Origin: Brevundimonas sp. UBA7664
Lineage (GTDB): Bacteria > Pseudomonadota > Alphaproteobacteria > Caulobacterales > Caulobacteraceae
Direction of reading: 5' to 3'
DNA: 9,055 nt
Assembly (NCBI RefSeq): GCF_002483305.1
Contig: NZ_DLHQ01000014.1
Span: 1 to 9,055 of the forward strand
Below the pieces are notes generated by a model. The model made no database searches, had not been told where the DNA came from, and saw nothing but the letters and a program-made list of their open reading frames with translations. The translations under genes and the position numbers were made by a program. Positions 1 through 6,409 of the stretch are shown here, one piece after another (within the stretch, counting starts at the first letter, position 1; every line of letters starts with the position of its first letter).

Positions 1-378
1 GACGATCCGCTTGAGGCCGGGCTGGAGATCTACGCCTGCCCGCCCGGCAAGCGGCTGGCCGTGATGAGCCTGATGTCCGGCGGCGAACAGGCCCTGACCG
101 CCGCGGCCCTGATCTTCGCCGTCTTCCTCGCCAATCCGGCCCCGGTCTGCGTGCTGGACGAGGTCGACGCCCCGCTGGACGACGCCAACGTCGACCGCTT
201 CTGCCGCATGCTCGACGAGATGCGGAAGCGGACCGACACCCGCTTCATCGTCATCACCCACAACCCGGTGACCATGAGCCGGATGGACCGGCTCTACGGC
301 GTGACCATGCCCGAGCGGGGAGTGTCGCAGCTGGTGAGTGTGGACCTGAGCCAGGCGGAAGAGATCGTGGCGGCCTAG
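1..378 (+). CDS. smc: Chromosome partition protein SMC, C-terminal ATPase end (partial)
   Basis: This is the C-terminal 125 residues of an SMC ATPase, open at the left window edge. SMC dimers with ScpA and ScpB form a ring that condenses and segregates the chromosome. The visible part is the C-terminal half of the ABC head. It shows the signature (C-loop) LMSGGEQALTA at about residues 24-34, Walker B with D-loop VLDEVDAPLDD at 51-61, and the switch (H-loop) histidine in VITHN at about 84-88. The peptide before the signature, ending in PPGKR, is also typical of bacterial SMC. The N-terminal head, coiled coils and hinge lie outside the window. The stop TAG (376-378) overlaps the stop of the convergent glycosyltransferase gene within CTAG, so there is no room for a terminator between them. 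SbcC or RecN are less likely because of the LDEVDAPLDD form of Walker B. Confidence 0.96.
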   Translation, partial: DDPLEAGLEIYACPPGKRLAVMSLMSGGEQALTAAALIFAVFLANPAPVCVLDEVDAPLDDANVDRFCRMLDEMRKRTDTRFIVITHNPVTMSRMDRLYGVTMPERGVSQLVSVDLSQAEEIVAA

Positions 379-1100
379 CGCGAGCCCAGCAGCTCAGTCC
401 GCACGAACCATCCGAAGATCGCCGGCCCCTCGATGACATAGCGGCGGAACATCCGGCGCGGCTGGCTCAGCAGCCGGTGCAGCCATTCCAGCGACAGCTG
501 CTGAAACACCTTCGGCGCCCGTTGCTGGCGGCCGGTCAGGAAGTCCACCGAGGCGCCGACGCACAGGGTCACCCCCGTCTTCCGCCCCGCCGCGCGCAGG
601 GCGTGGGCGAACAGCTCCTGTTTCGGGAAGGAGACGCAGGCCAGCAGCACGTCCCACTCCGCCCCGGCGGAATGGCCGACGGCGGCGCGCCAGCCCAGGG
701 TGCCGGGCACCAGCATCGGGGCGTCGAGGTATTTCAGCCTCTGGCGCGGATAGCGGGCGGCCAGTTCATTGAAGGCCGCGCGGTCAGGGCCGAAGACGGC
801 GATGACCAGGCCCTCGGCGGCCGGCGAGGCCAGCAGGTCGGCCGTCATGTCCGAGCCCGGATAGACCGGCAGGGCCACGCCCCGCAGCCGCGCCAGATGG
901 CTGAGAATCCGGCTGTCGCAGATCTTCAGCGCCGCACCCTCATAGACCTCGCGCCCCACCCGGCCGTCCATCAGCTTGACCACATGATCGACATTGGGGG
1001 TCACGACATAGCCATAGGCCCCGCGCGCCATCTCCAGCACCCGGGCCAGCATCTGCGGCCGGTCGCCATCGGCGAAATCGAGGGTCATGAAGCGCGTCAT
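375..1100 (-). CDS. WecG/TagA/CpsF family glycosyltransferase (possible holdfast HfsJ-like)
   Basis: A 241-residue protein of the WecG/TagA/CpsF family (GT26). These enzymes transfer a sugar from a UDP-sugar to a lipid-linked acceptor at the inner face of the membrane, as in teichoic acid, enterobacterial common antigen or capsule synthesis. Family landmarks are in order: TPN at 34-36 and the CDSR motif with D62 (matching the Thr and Asp thought catalytic in TagA), PGSD at 81-84, FPKQE at 158-162, and the C-terminal block 180-221 with GASVDFLTG, RAP, LEWLHRL and RRMFRRY. The length is normal for the family. The start at 1100 has no clear Shine-Dalgarno; a second ATG at 1088 would still keep every motif. 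In Caulobacter the holdfast glycosyltransferase HfsJ belongs to this family, so a holdfast or other exopolysaccharide role is plausible. No other polysaccharide gene is visible here, so substrate and symbol are left open. Confidence 0.93.
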   Translation of the reverse strand: MTRFMTLDFADGDRPQMLARVLEMARGAYGYVVTPNVDHVVKLMDGRVGREVYEGAALKICDSRILSHLARLRGVALPVYPGSDMTADLLASPAAEGLVIAVFGPDRAAFNELAARYPRQRLKYLDAPMLVPGTLGWRAAVGHSAGAEWDVLLACVSFPKQELFAHALRAAGRKTGVTLCVGASVDFLTGRQQRAPKVFQQLSLEWLHRLLSQPRRMFRRYVIEGPAIFGWFVRTELLGSR

Positions 1101-1147
1101 GGCGGCAGGATAGTCGCGTCTCGGTCAACGCCCGGTTACGATGGCGC
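1101..1147. other. Divergent 47-bp spacer between the glycosyltransferase and small exported-protein genes
   Basis: Both genes start at the edges of this spacer, so promoters for both would have to lie in it or reach into the opposite gene. A TTGACC hexamer exists on the minus strand (around 1122-1127), but no matching -10 box at a normal distance is seen. No clear Shine-Dalgarno precedes either start. No operator-like palindrome was recognised. Confidence 0.4.
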
Positions 1148-1612
1148 ATGATTTTGACCCTGCTCTCGCTGCTCGCCGCCGGCCCGGGCGAACCGCCGCA
1201 CCGGTTCGTCTTTCTCGGGGCCGGCCGGTTCGCCCAGTATGCCGATATGGCCAGTCTCACGCCGGAGGGTCCCGGCGGGCGTATCCGCGTCTTACAGGTC
1301 GTCGAGCCGGATTTCCGCGCCGCCGGCGCGCGCTACTGGGGCGGTTGGTCGTGGTGGCGCTTCGACTGCGGACCGGACGGCCAGGTCGACCGGCTGGATT
1401 TCGCCGCCGTCCGCGAAGGCGGCGCCGAAGGCCCGCTCACACCGGACGACGCGCCCCCCTATGAGGCCGTCGAGGGCGGCGATGCGTTCGAACTGCTGGT
1501 CGCCGCCTGCAATCCCGACGACTACGACACCGACGCGACCACGCTGGACGAGGCCGTCGCCCACGGCCGGTCCCAGCTGGCGATCAACTCTGCGGCTCCA
1601 CCGTCGCATTGA
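1148..1612 (+). CDS. Putative exported protein of unknown function, possibly surface-adhesin-E-like fold
   Basis: A 154-residue protein whose family I do not firmly recognise. The N-terminus (MILTLLSLLAAGPGEPP) looks like a short signal peptide, with a hydrophobic stretch at residues 2-11 and a small-residue cleavage region. It lacks the usual basic residues before the hydrophobic core. The mature part is acidic, with an aromatic cluster (YWGGWSWW, 63-70) just before C74 (FDC), and a second cysteine, C121, in an AAC motif. Two cysteines in an exported protein could form a disulfide. A strand-rich segment at about 20-52, then a W..FDC motif and a late cysteine, resembles small surface-adhesin E-like domains, but this is only a pattern impression. 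The start at 1148 is the only in-frame ATG/GTG/TTG start near the beginning. The last 29 bases overlap the 3' end of the convergent channel gene. Composition matches its neighbours. Confidence 0.72.
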   Translation: MILTLLSLLAAGPGEPPHRFVFLGAGRFAQYADMASLTPEGPGGRIRVLQVVEPDFRAAGARYWGGWSWWRFDCGPDGQVDRLDFAAVREGGAEGPLTPDDAPPYEAVEGGDAFELLVAACNPDDYDTDATTLDEAVAHGRSQLAINSAAPPSH

Positions 1613-2687
1613 GCTGGCGCTGCGTCGGCAGGGCCTCGGGGCATTCGTCGCGCATGAAGGCGAGCATCTTCTCGCGGATCTCGCAGCGCAGGTCGAAGGC
1701 GGTCGGGGCGTTGCGGGCGCTGGCGAGGCAGCGGACCTGGGCCACGCGGTCGGTGACGTCGGTGACCTGCAGGCTGACCACATCGCCGTCCCAGAAGGCG
1801 CTGGCCCGGCAGATACGCTCGAGCTCGGCGCGCAACCGCTCGATCGGCGCTTCATAGTCGACATAGAGGAAGGCCGAGCCGATCAGCCGCGCCGTCTCCC
1901 GGGTCCAGTTCTGGAACGGCGTGTTGATGAAATAGCTGAGCGGCAGCACCATGCGACGCCAGTCCCACAGCTTGATCACCACATAGGTCGAGGTGATCTC
2001 CTCGACGGTGCCCCACTCCCCCTCCACGACGACCGAGTCATCGAGCCGGATCGGCTGGGCGGTGGCGATCTGGATGCCGGCGATCATATTGGTCAGGAAG
2101 GGCTGCAGGGCCAGGCCGGCGATGATCCCCACCACCCCCGCCGAGGCCAGCAGCGACAGCCCCCACTGGCGCACCTCCGCGATGGTCAGCAGCGCCAGCC
2201 CCAGGGTGACGATGCCGATCAGCAGGGCCGCGACCCGCTGCAGGATGCGGGCCTGGGTGACGTGTTTGCGGGCGACCAGATTGTCCTCGGTCTCCATGTT
2301 GAAGCGGCGCAGATAGACCACCGCCCACATGTCCGAGGCCCCGATCAGCATCCAGCCGACGGTCAGGATGAAGCCGAACAGCAGGGTCTGGCGGATCGCC
2401 AGCGACGGTTCGGGATCCAGCGGCGAGACGGTGACGGCCAGGGCCAGGGCGGCGATCATCACCGCGATCCGCACCTTCAGCCGCGCGCGCCCGACCGTGC
2501 CGCGCCAGAAGACGTCGCGCTTGCGCACGGCCAGTTTCAACAGGGCGAAGACGATCTGGTTGGCGGCCCAGCCGGCGAAGACGAAGACGGCCACGATGAT
2601 CGAGATCACCGCCCATTCGGGCAGCCAGTGGAACTCGCGCCACAGGCGGAGGATCTCGCGGGTCAGGTCCGTGACAAAGGCGGGCAT
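1584..2687 (-). CDS. MscS family mechanosensitive ion channel
   Basis: A 367-residue inner-membrane channel of the MscS family, which opens under membrane tension to release solutes during hypo-osmotic shock. Five hydrophobic segments are visible, at about 25-50, 73-90, 100-125, 150-170 and 174-207. The last is the Gly/Ala-rich pore helix (ASAGVVGIIAGLALQPFLTN), followed by the MscS beta domain with PIRLDDSVVVEGEWGTVEEI (212-231) and the LPLSYFINTPFQNWTR motif (about 248-263). The C-terminal alpha/beta domain runs to about 345. With five membrane segments it is larger than E. coli MscS (three) and nearer to YnaI-like or YbdG-like members. It starts 25 nt after murG on the same strand, so it is probably the last gene of the cell-wall operon. 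No strong Shine-Dalgarno is visible before the ATG. Its end overlaps the convergent small gene by 29 bp. Confidence 0.94.
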   Translation of the reverse strand: MPAFVTDLTREILRLWREFHWLPEWAVISIIVAVFVFAGWAANQIVFALLKLAVRKRDVFWRGTVGRARLKVRIAVMIAALALAVTVSPLDPEPSLAIRQTLLFGFILTVGWMLIGASDMWAVVYLRRFNMETEDNLVARKHVTQARILQRVAALLIGIVTLGLALLTIAEVRQWGLSLLASAGVVGIIAGLALQPFLTNMIAGIQIATAQPIRLDDSVVVEGEWGTVEEITSTYVVIKLWDWRRMVLPLSYFINTPFQNWTRETARLIGSAFLYVDYEAPIERLRAELERICRASAFWDGDVVSLQVTDVTDRVAQVRCLASARNAPTAFDLRCEIREKMLAFMRDECPEALPTQRQLNATVEPQS

Positions 2688-2712
2688 GACGACGCTATAG
2701 GCCCTTACGGCC

Positions 2713-3816
2713 TCAGGCGGGAGGCGCCCCGTCGGCGGCCGCCGCCTCGACCATATCCGCCAGCGCCCGCGTCGCGTCCGGCAGGGCGGCCGATTTCGCG
2801 CCGGCGCTCATCGCCGCCAGCCGCGCGGGGTCGGACAGCAGCGGCAGCAACAGCGCCGTCAGCCGCTCCACCGTCGCCTCGTCCTCCAGCGCCACCTCGG
2901 CCCCGCCGGCTTCGGCGAGGCTGGCGGCGTTGAACCGCTGGTGGTCGTCCATGGCGATCTTCAGCGGGACCAGCAGCGACGGCAGGGCCGCCACGGCCAG
3001 CTCCGAACAGGTCGAGGCCCCGGCGCGGCCGATGACCAGATGGGTGCCCGACAACCGTGTGGCCATGTCGCTGAAGAACGGCGCGGCCTCGGCCTCGATG
3101 CCTGCCGCCCGATAGATCTCGCGGGCGGCCTCCAGCGACTCGGCCCGGGCCTGCTGCTGTACCTTCAACCGGGCGCGGAGCGGCGCGGGCAGGGCCGCCA
3201 GCGCCCGCGGGACCGCCTCGGCGAGGATGCGCGCGCCCTGGCTGCCGCCGGTGACCAGCACCCGGATCGGCCCCTCGGCCGTCGGGGCGGCGTACGGCCG
3301 GTCAAACAGGGCCCGGATATCGGGCCGCACCGGATTGCCGATCAGGCTCACCCGCGCGCCCACGCCATGCGGGACCATCTTCAGGTCCGGGAACGACGCG
3401 GCGACGGCGCCGACGTAGGGGCTGAGCCAGCGGTTGGTCCGCCCCAGCACCGAATTCTGCTCATGCACCAGGGTCGGCCGCCCCTGGCTCAGCGCCGCGA
3501 GCAGGGCCGGCGCCGACGGATAGCCGCCGAAGCCGACCACCACCGCCGCGTCCAGCCGCTTCAGCGCCTTGCGCGCCTTGAACACCCCGCGCGCGATGGC
3601 GACGCCGGCCTTGGCCAAGCCGATCGGCCCGTGCCCGGTGGCGGCGTCCAGCGCGATCCGCTCCTCCGCGGGGAAGTTGTGGGCATAGGCCTCGCCCCGG
3701 TGATCCGTGGCCAGCACGATGCGCCAGCCGCGCCCTGCCAGCTCGCGCGCCAGCGCCTCGGCCGGGAACATATGCCCGCCGGTGCCCCCGGCGGCGACGA
3801 CGCAGACTTTGGACAT
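2713..3816 (-). CDS. murG: MurG, lipid II synthase (GlcNAc transferase)
   Basis: UDP-N-acetylglucosamine:lipid I GlcNAc transferase, a GT-B enzyme bound peripherally to the inner face of the membrane. It makes lipid II, the substrate of FtsW. The 367 residues are a normal length. Motifs in order are the glycine-rich loop GGTGGH at 10-15, GFGGYPS at 95-101, HEQN at 118-121, GNPVR at 160-164, the second glycine loop GGSQGA at 190-195, the UDP-GlcNAc-binding stretch GRAGASTCSE at 263-272, and DDHQRFNA at 290-297. The ATG lies 7 nt after the ftsW stop, and the first glycine loop begins nine residues in, which fixes the start. The C-terminus ends in an Ala-rich, poorly conserved tail. In the canonical dcw order murC would follow; here a mechanosensitive channel gene follows instead. 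Confidence 0.99.
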   Translation of the reverse strand: MSKVCVVAAGGTGGHMFPAEALARELAGRGWRIVLATDHRGEAYAHNFPAEERIALDAATGHGPIGLAKAGVAIARGVFKARKALKRLDAAVVVGFGGYPSAPALLAALSQGRPTLVHEQNSVLGRTNRWLSPYVGAVAASFPDLKMVPHGVGARVSLIGNPVRPDIRALFDRPYAAPTAEGPIRVLVTGGSQGARILAEAVPRALAALPAPLRARLKVQQQARAESLEAAREIYRAAGIEAEAAPFFSDMATRLSGTHLVIGRAGASTCSELAVAALPSLLVPLKIAMDDHQRFNAASLAEAGGAEVALEDEATVERLTALLLPLLSDPARLAAMSAGAKSAALPDATRALADMVEAAAADGAPPA

Positions 3817-3823
3817 CAGGACC

Positions 3824-5005
3824 CTACGGCAGTATCCGCCCGCGATCCGGCAGGCTGGTCCCCGGCTCGTAGGCGCCGGGGCGGCGTCGGGTCAAGGCGA
3901 GGGCCAGACCCATGGTCAGCCCCATGGCCAGCATCGACGACCCGCCGTAGCTGATGAAGGGCAGGGTCATCCCCTTGGTCGGGATCAGGTTCAGGTTCAC
4001 CGCGATATTGATGCAGGCCTGCAGGCCGATCAGCATGAACAGCCCCGCCGCCGCCGTCTGCTCGAAGGCGTCGGTCAGCTTCATCGCCCGCCGCATGCCG
4101 CGCACCACGATGAAGGCGTACAGACCGATCATCACCAGCGACAGGATCAGGCCGAACTCCTCGGCCCCGACCGAATAGATGAAGTCGGTGTGCAGGTCGG
4201 GCACGTGGCGCTTCATGACGCCTTCGCCGATGCCGCGCCCGACCAGGCCGCCGGCGCGGATGGCCTCGGAGGCGCGGTCGATCTGGTGGGTGTCGGCGGT
4301 CTCGGGCGAGAAGAAGCGGCTCAGCCGGTCGCGCATGTGGCTGAAGGCGAAATACAGGCCGACCACGCCCGCCGCCCCCGCCGCCGCCAGGGCCGCCACC
4401 CATTTCAGCGGCACCCCGGCCATGAAGAAGACCGCCATGAAGGTGGTGGTGATCAGCAGGGTCTGGCCGATGTCGGGCTGGATCAGCAGCAGGCCGACGC
4501 ACACCACCCAGGCCGCGAAGGCGATCGACACCCCCGGCACCCCTTGCCCCTTCTGGGCCTCCGAGAACATCCAGGCGGCGAAGACGATCAGACCGGGCTT
4601 GGCGAATTCCGACGGCTGCAGGCTGAACGGCCCGAGGTTGATCCAGCGCGCCGCCCCCTTCACCTCATTGCCGATGAAGGGCAGGGCCGCCATGACCACG
4701 ATGGCGCAGATCAGGGCCAGCAGGGCGATGCGCCGCACGCCGCGCGGCGACAGCAGCGACGCCACCAGCATGGCGACCGTCCCGCCCCCGGCCCAGACCA
4801 GCATCCGCCACGAATAGTGGAAGGGATCGACGATCGATTCATCGGCCAGGATGGCCGCCGGGCTGGAGGCGAAGCTCAGCGCCACGCCGAGCGCGACCAG
4901 CGTCAGGGCCGCGGCCAGCAAGCCCCGGTCGACCGTCCAGAACCATTTGGCGATGGGGCTCTGGTCGTTGCGCGAAAAGGCGGGGCTGTAGTTGTGGGCG
5001 GTCAT
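3824..5005 (-). CDS. ftsW: FtsW, septal SEDS peptidoglycan glycosyltransferase
   Basis: A SEDS-family polytopic membrane protein of 393 residues that polymerises lipid II into glycan strands at the division septum, working with the transpeptidase FtsI. About ten membrane segments can be drawn (first near 28-48, last near 350-372). Family motifs are KGAARWI at 116-122, QPSEFAK at 130-136, QPDIGQT at 176-182, HTDFIYSVGAEEFG at 272-285 and GMTLPFISYGGSS at 345-357. D274 in TDFIYS corresponds to the catalytic Asp of SEDS enzymes. FtsW rather than RodA is assigned from its place between murD and murG and from the FtsW-like TLPFISYGGSS ending. The ATG is 6 nt after the murD stop with no recognisable Shine-Dalgarno, and it sits in the 3' arm of a perfect hairpin, so translation probably depends on ribosomes finishing murD. 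Confidence 0.98.
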   Translation of the reverse strand: MTAHNYSPAFSRNDQSPIAKWFWTVDRGLLAAALTLVALGVALSFASSPAAILADESIVDPFHYSWRMLVWAGGGTVAMLVASLLSPRGVRRIALLALICAIVVMAALPFIGNEVKGAARWINLGPFSLQPSEFAKPGLIVFAAWMFSEAQKGQGVPGVSIAFAAWVVCVGLLLIQPDIGQTLLITTTFMAVFFMAGVPLKWVAALAAAGAAGVVGLYFAFSHMRDRLSRFFSPETADTHQIDRASEAIRAGGLVGRGIGEGVMKRHVPDLHTDFIYSVGAEEFGLILSLVMIGLYAFIVVRGMRRAMKLTDAFEQTAAAGLFMLIGLQACINIAVNLNLIPTKGMTLPFISYGGSSMLAMGLTMGLALALTRRRPGAYEPGTSLPDRGRILP

Positions 5006-5020
5006 GGTTCGCTAACCATG
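5003..5020 (-). promoter_or_regulatory. Inverted repeat at the murD-ftsW junction masking the ftsW start codon
   Basis: On the coding strand the junction reads CATGGTT-AGCG-AACCATG, a perfect 7-bp inverted repeat with a 4-nt loop. The final ATG is the ftsW start codon. The murD stop TAG sits at the end of the 5' arm and start of the loop. There is no Shine-Dalgarno between the stop and the ATG. In mRNA the stem would hold the ftsW AUG closed until a ribosome reaching the murD stop melts it, a simple coupling device. The inverted repeat is seen directly; the regulatory role is inferred. Confidence 0.55.
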
Positions 5021-6409
5021 CCCTGAAGGCGTAGCCCCGAGGTTAAGGACCGCGGCGCGGAACGCCTCGCCCCGCGCCTCGAAGTCCGGATACTGGTCGA
5101 AACTGGCGGCGGCGGGGCTGAGCAGCACCACCTCCTCGCGGCCGGTGGCGGCGGCGGCCTCGGCGGCGGCCTTCACGGCCGAGGCCATGTCGCCGCTGAT
5201 CCGGTGCGGGGTGTCGCCCAGCCGCGCCGCGAACGGCCCGGCCGCCTCGCCGATCAGGAAGGCCTCGACCACGCGCGGGAACAAGTCCTCGAGGTCGTCG
5301 ATGCCTCCGGCCTTGGCGCGACCGCCCGCGATCCAGAAACTGCGATCGTAGGACGACAGCGCCTGCCGCGCCGCGTCGGCGTTGGTGGCCTTGGAGTCGT
5401 TGATGAAGCGGACGCGGCCGAGCCGGCCGACCTCCTCCATGCGATGGGCGAGACCGGGGAATGTCATAAGGCCTTCGACAGCGGCGTCATGGGATACGCC
5501 GAGCGCCCGGGCGGCGGCGTAGGCGAAGGCGGCGTTCTGGGCGTTGTGGCGGCCGGGCAGCGAACGAGCCTTCAACAGATCGATGCCGCCTTGGCCCGGT
5601 ACGTCCAGCGAGCCATTCGAAATCACGATCTCTTCCGAGGGGGCCGAGTGAGCCACGCTGCTGACCCGCGCTGTCCTCCGGCCCGCCTGCATCAGCTTGT
5701 TCTCAACGCCGACGCCCCAGTCATCATCGATCCCCACGAGGGCCAACCCCTCCGGCCCCTGCGCCTGGAATATCCGCGCCTTCGCTGCGACATACCCCTC
5801 CATCCCGCCGTGCCGATCGAGATGGTCCGGGCTGATATTCGTCAGGATCGCCACATCCGGCGCGAAGCTGGTCGTCAGGTCCAGCTGATAGCTCGACACT
5901 TCGATCACATAGACCGCGCCCGGCTTCGGCGCCGGTAGGGCCAGCACGCCGATGCCGATGTTGCCGCCGACATGAACGGTCTTCCCCGCCTGCTTCAGCA
6001 CCCAGCCGAGCAGGGCCGTCGTGGTCGACTTGCCGTTGGTGCCGGTGATGGCGACGACCTTCGGGCGCTCTCCTTCCGGCAGCGCCGCGATCGCCCGCGC
6101 GAACAGCTCGATGTCGCCGATCACCTCGACGCCCGCCGCCTTCGCCTTGCCGACCGTCCAGTGCGGTTTCGGATGGGTCAGGGGCGCGCCCGGCGACAGC
6201 ACCAGGGCCGCGAACCCCGACCAGTCGGCGCTCGTCAGGTCCTCGACCGCGAACCCCTCCGCCTCGGCCTGCATCCGGCTGGAGACGCTGTCGTCCCACA
6301 GCACCGGCATGGCCCCGCCGGCCTTGAGCGCGCGCGCCGCCGTCAGTCCCGACCGTCCCAGGCCGAAGACCGCGATGCGCCGCCCCTCGAAGCCCGGGAC
6401 CGGGATCAT
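5012..6409 (-). CDS. murD: MurD, UDP-MurNAc-L-alanine:D-glutamate ligase
   Basis: Cytoplasmic ATP-dependent Mur ligase that adds D-glutamate to UDP-MurNAc-L-Ala. The 465 residues carry the three-domain Mur ligase layout. They begin with an N-terminal Rossmann-like UDP-binding domain with GLGRSG at 16-21. The central ATPase domain has the P-loop GTNGKST at 123-129, SSYQL at 172-176 and NISPDHLDRH at 191-200. The C-terminal domain includes HRME at 322-325, NDSKATN at 337-343 and SPAAASFDQY at 431-440. GRHNAQN at 286-292 marks the domain junction. SSYQL and the C-terminal SFDQY are typical of MurD rather than MurC, MurE or MurF. The ATG follows the mraY stop with no gap (TAGATG on the coding strand), which suggests coupled translation; no separate Shine-Dalgarno is evident. 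An Ala-rich stretch near 411-421 is typical of this GC-rich genome and not otherwise odd. Confidence 0.99.
   Translation of the reverse strand: MIPVPGFEGRRIAVFGLGRSGLTAARALKAGGAMPVLWDDSVSSRMQAEAEGFAVEDLTSADWSGFAALVLSPGAPLTHPKPHWTVGKAKAAGVEVIGDIELFARAIAALPEGERPKVVAITGTNGKSTTTALLGWVLKQAGKTVHVGGNIGIGVLALPAPKPGAVYVIEVSSYQLDLTTSFAPDVAILTNISPDHLDRHGGMEGYVAAKARIFQAQGPEGLALVGIDDDWGVGVENKLMQAGRRTARVSSVAHSAPSEEIVISNGSLDVPGQGGIDLLKARSLPGRHNAQNAAFAYAAARALGVSHDAAVEGLMTFPGLAHRMEEVGRLGRVRFINDSKATNADAARQALSSYDRSFWIAGGRAKAGGIDDLEDLFPRVVEAFLIGEAAGPFAARLGDTPHRISGDMASAVKAAAEAAAATGREEVVLLSPAAASFDQYPDFEARGEAFRAAVLNLGATPSGHG

Noticed and set aside
1101..1147. Promoter for the glycosyltransferase gene based on TTGACC on the minus strand
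   Set aside because: The only TATCCT-like box is about 10 bp from the TTGACC, too close for a sigma-70-type promoter, and no other -10 candidate is convincing.
1141..1464. Alternative plus-strand frame starting with ATG at 1141
   Set aside because: Its product is Arg/Gly/Pro-rich low complexity. The frame starting at 1148 gives a signal-like N-terminus and a globular-looking protein.
2699..2713. Hairpin AGGCC-loop-GGCCT between murG and the MscS gene as a terminator
   Set aside because: The stem is only 5 bp, it overlaps the murG stop, and no T-run follows on the minus strand. It is not enough to call a terminator.
1239..2933. Very long open frame on the plus strand (564 codons) opposite the MscS gene
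   Set aside because: It lies antisense to a well-supported channel gene, and its translation is a low-complexity mix of His, Arg, Pro, Gln, Gly and Asp with no family motif. This is typical of stop-poor shadow frames in GC-rich DNA.
2941..5026. Long plus-strand open frames opposite murG and ftsW (337 and 439 codons)
   Set aside because: Same reasons: they are antisense to intact genes and have biased composition and no motifs. They reflect the codon bias of the minus-strand genes.
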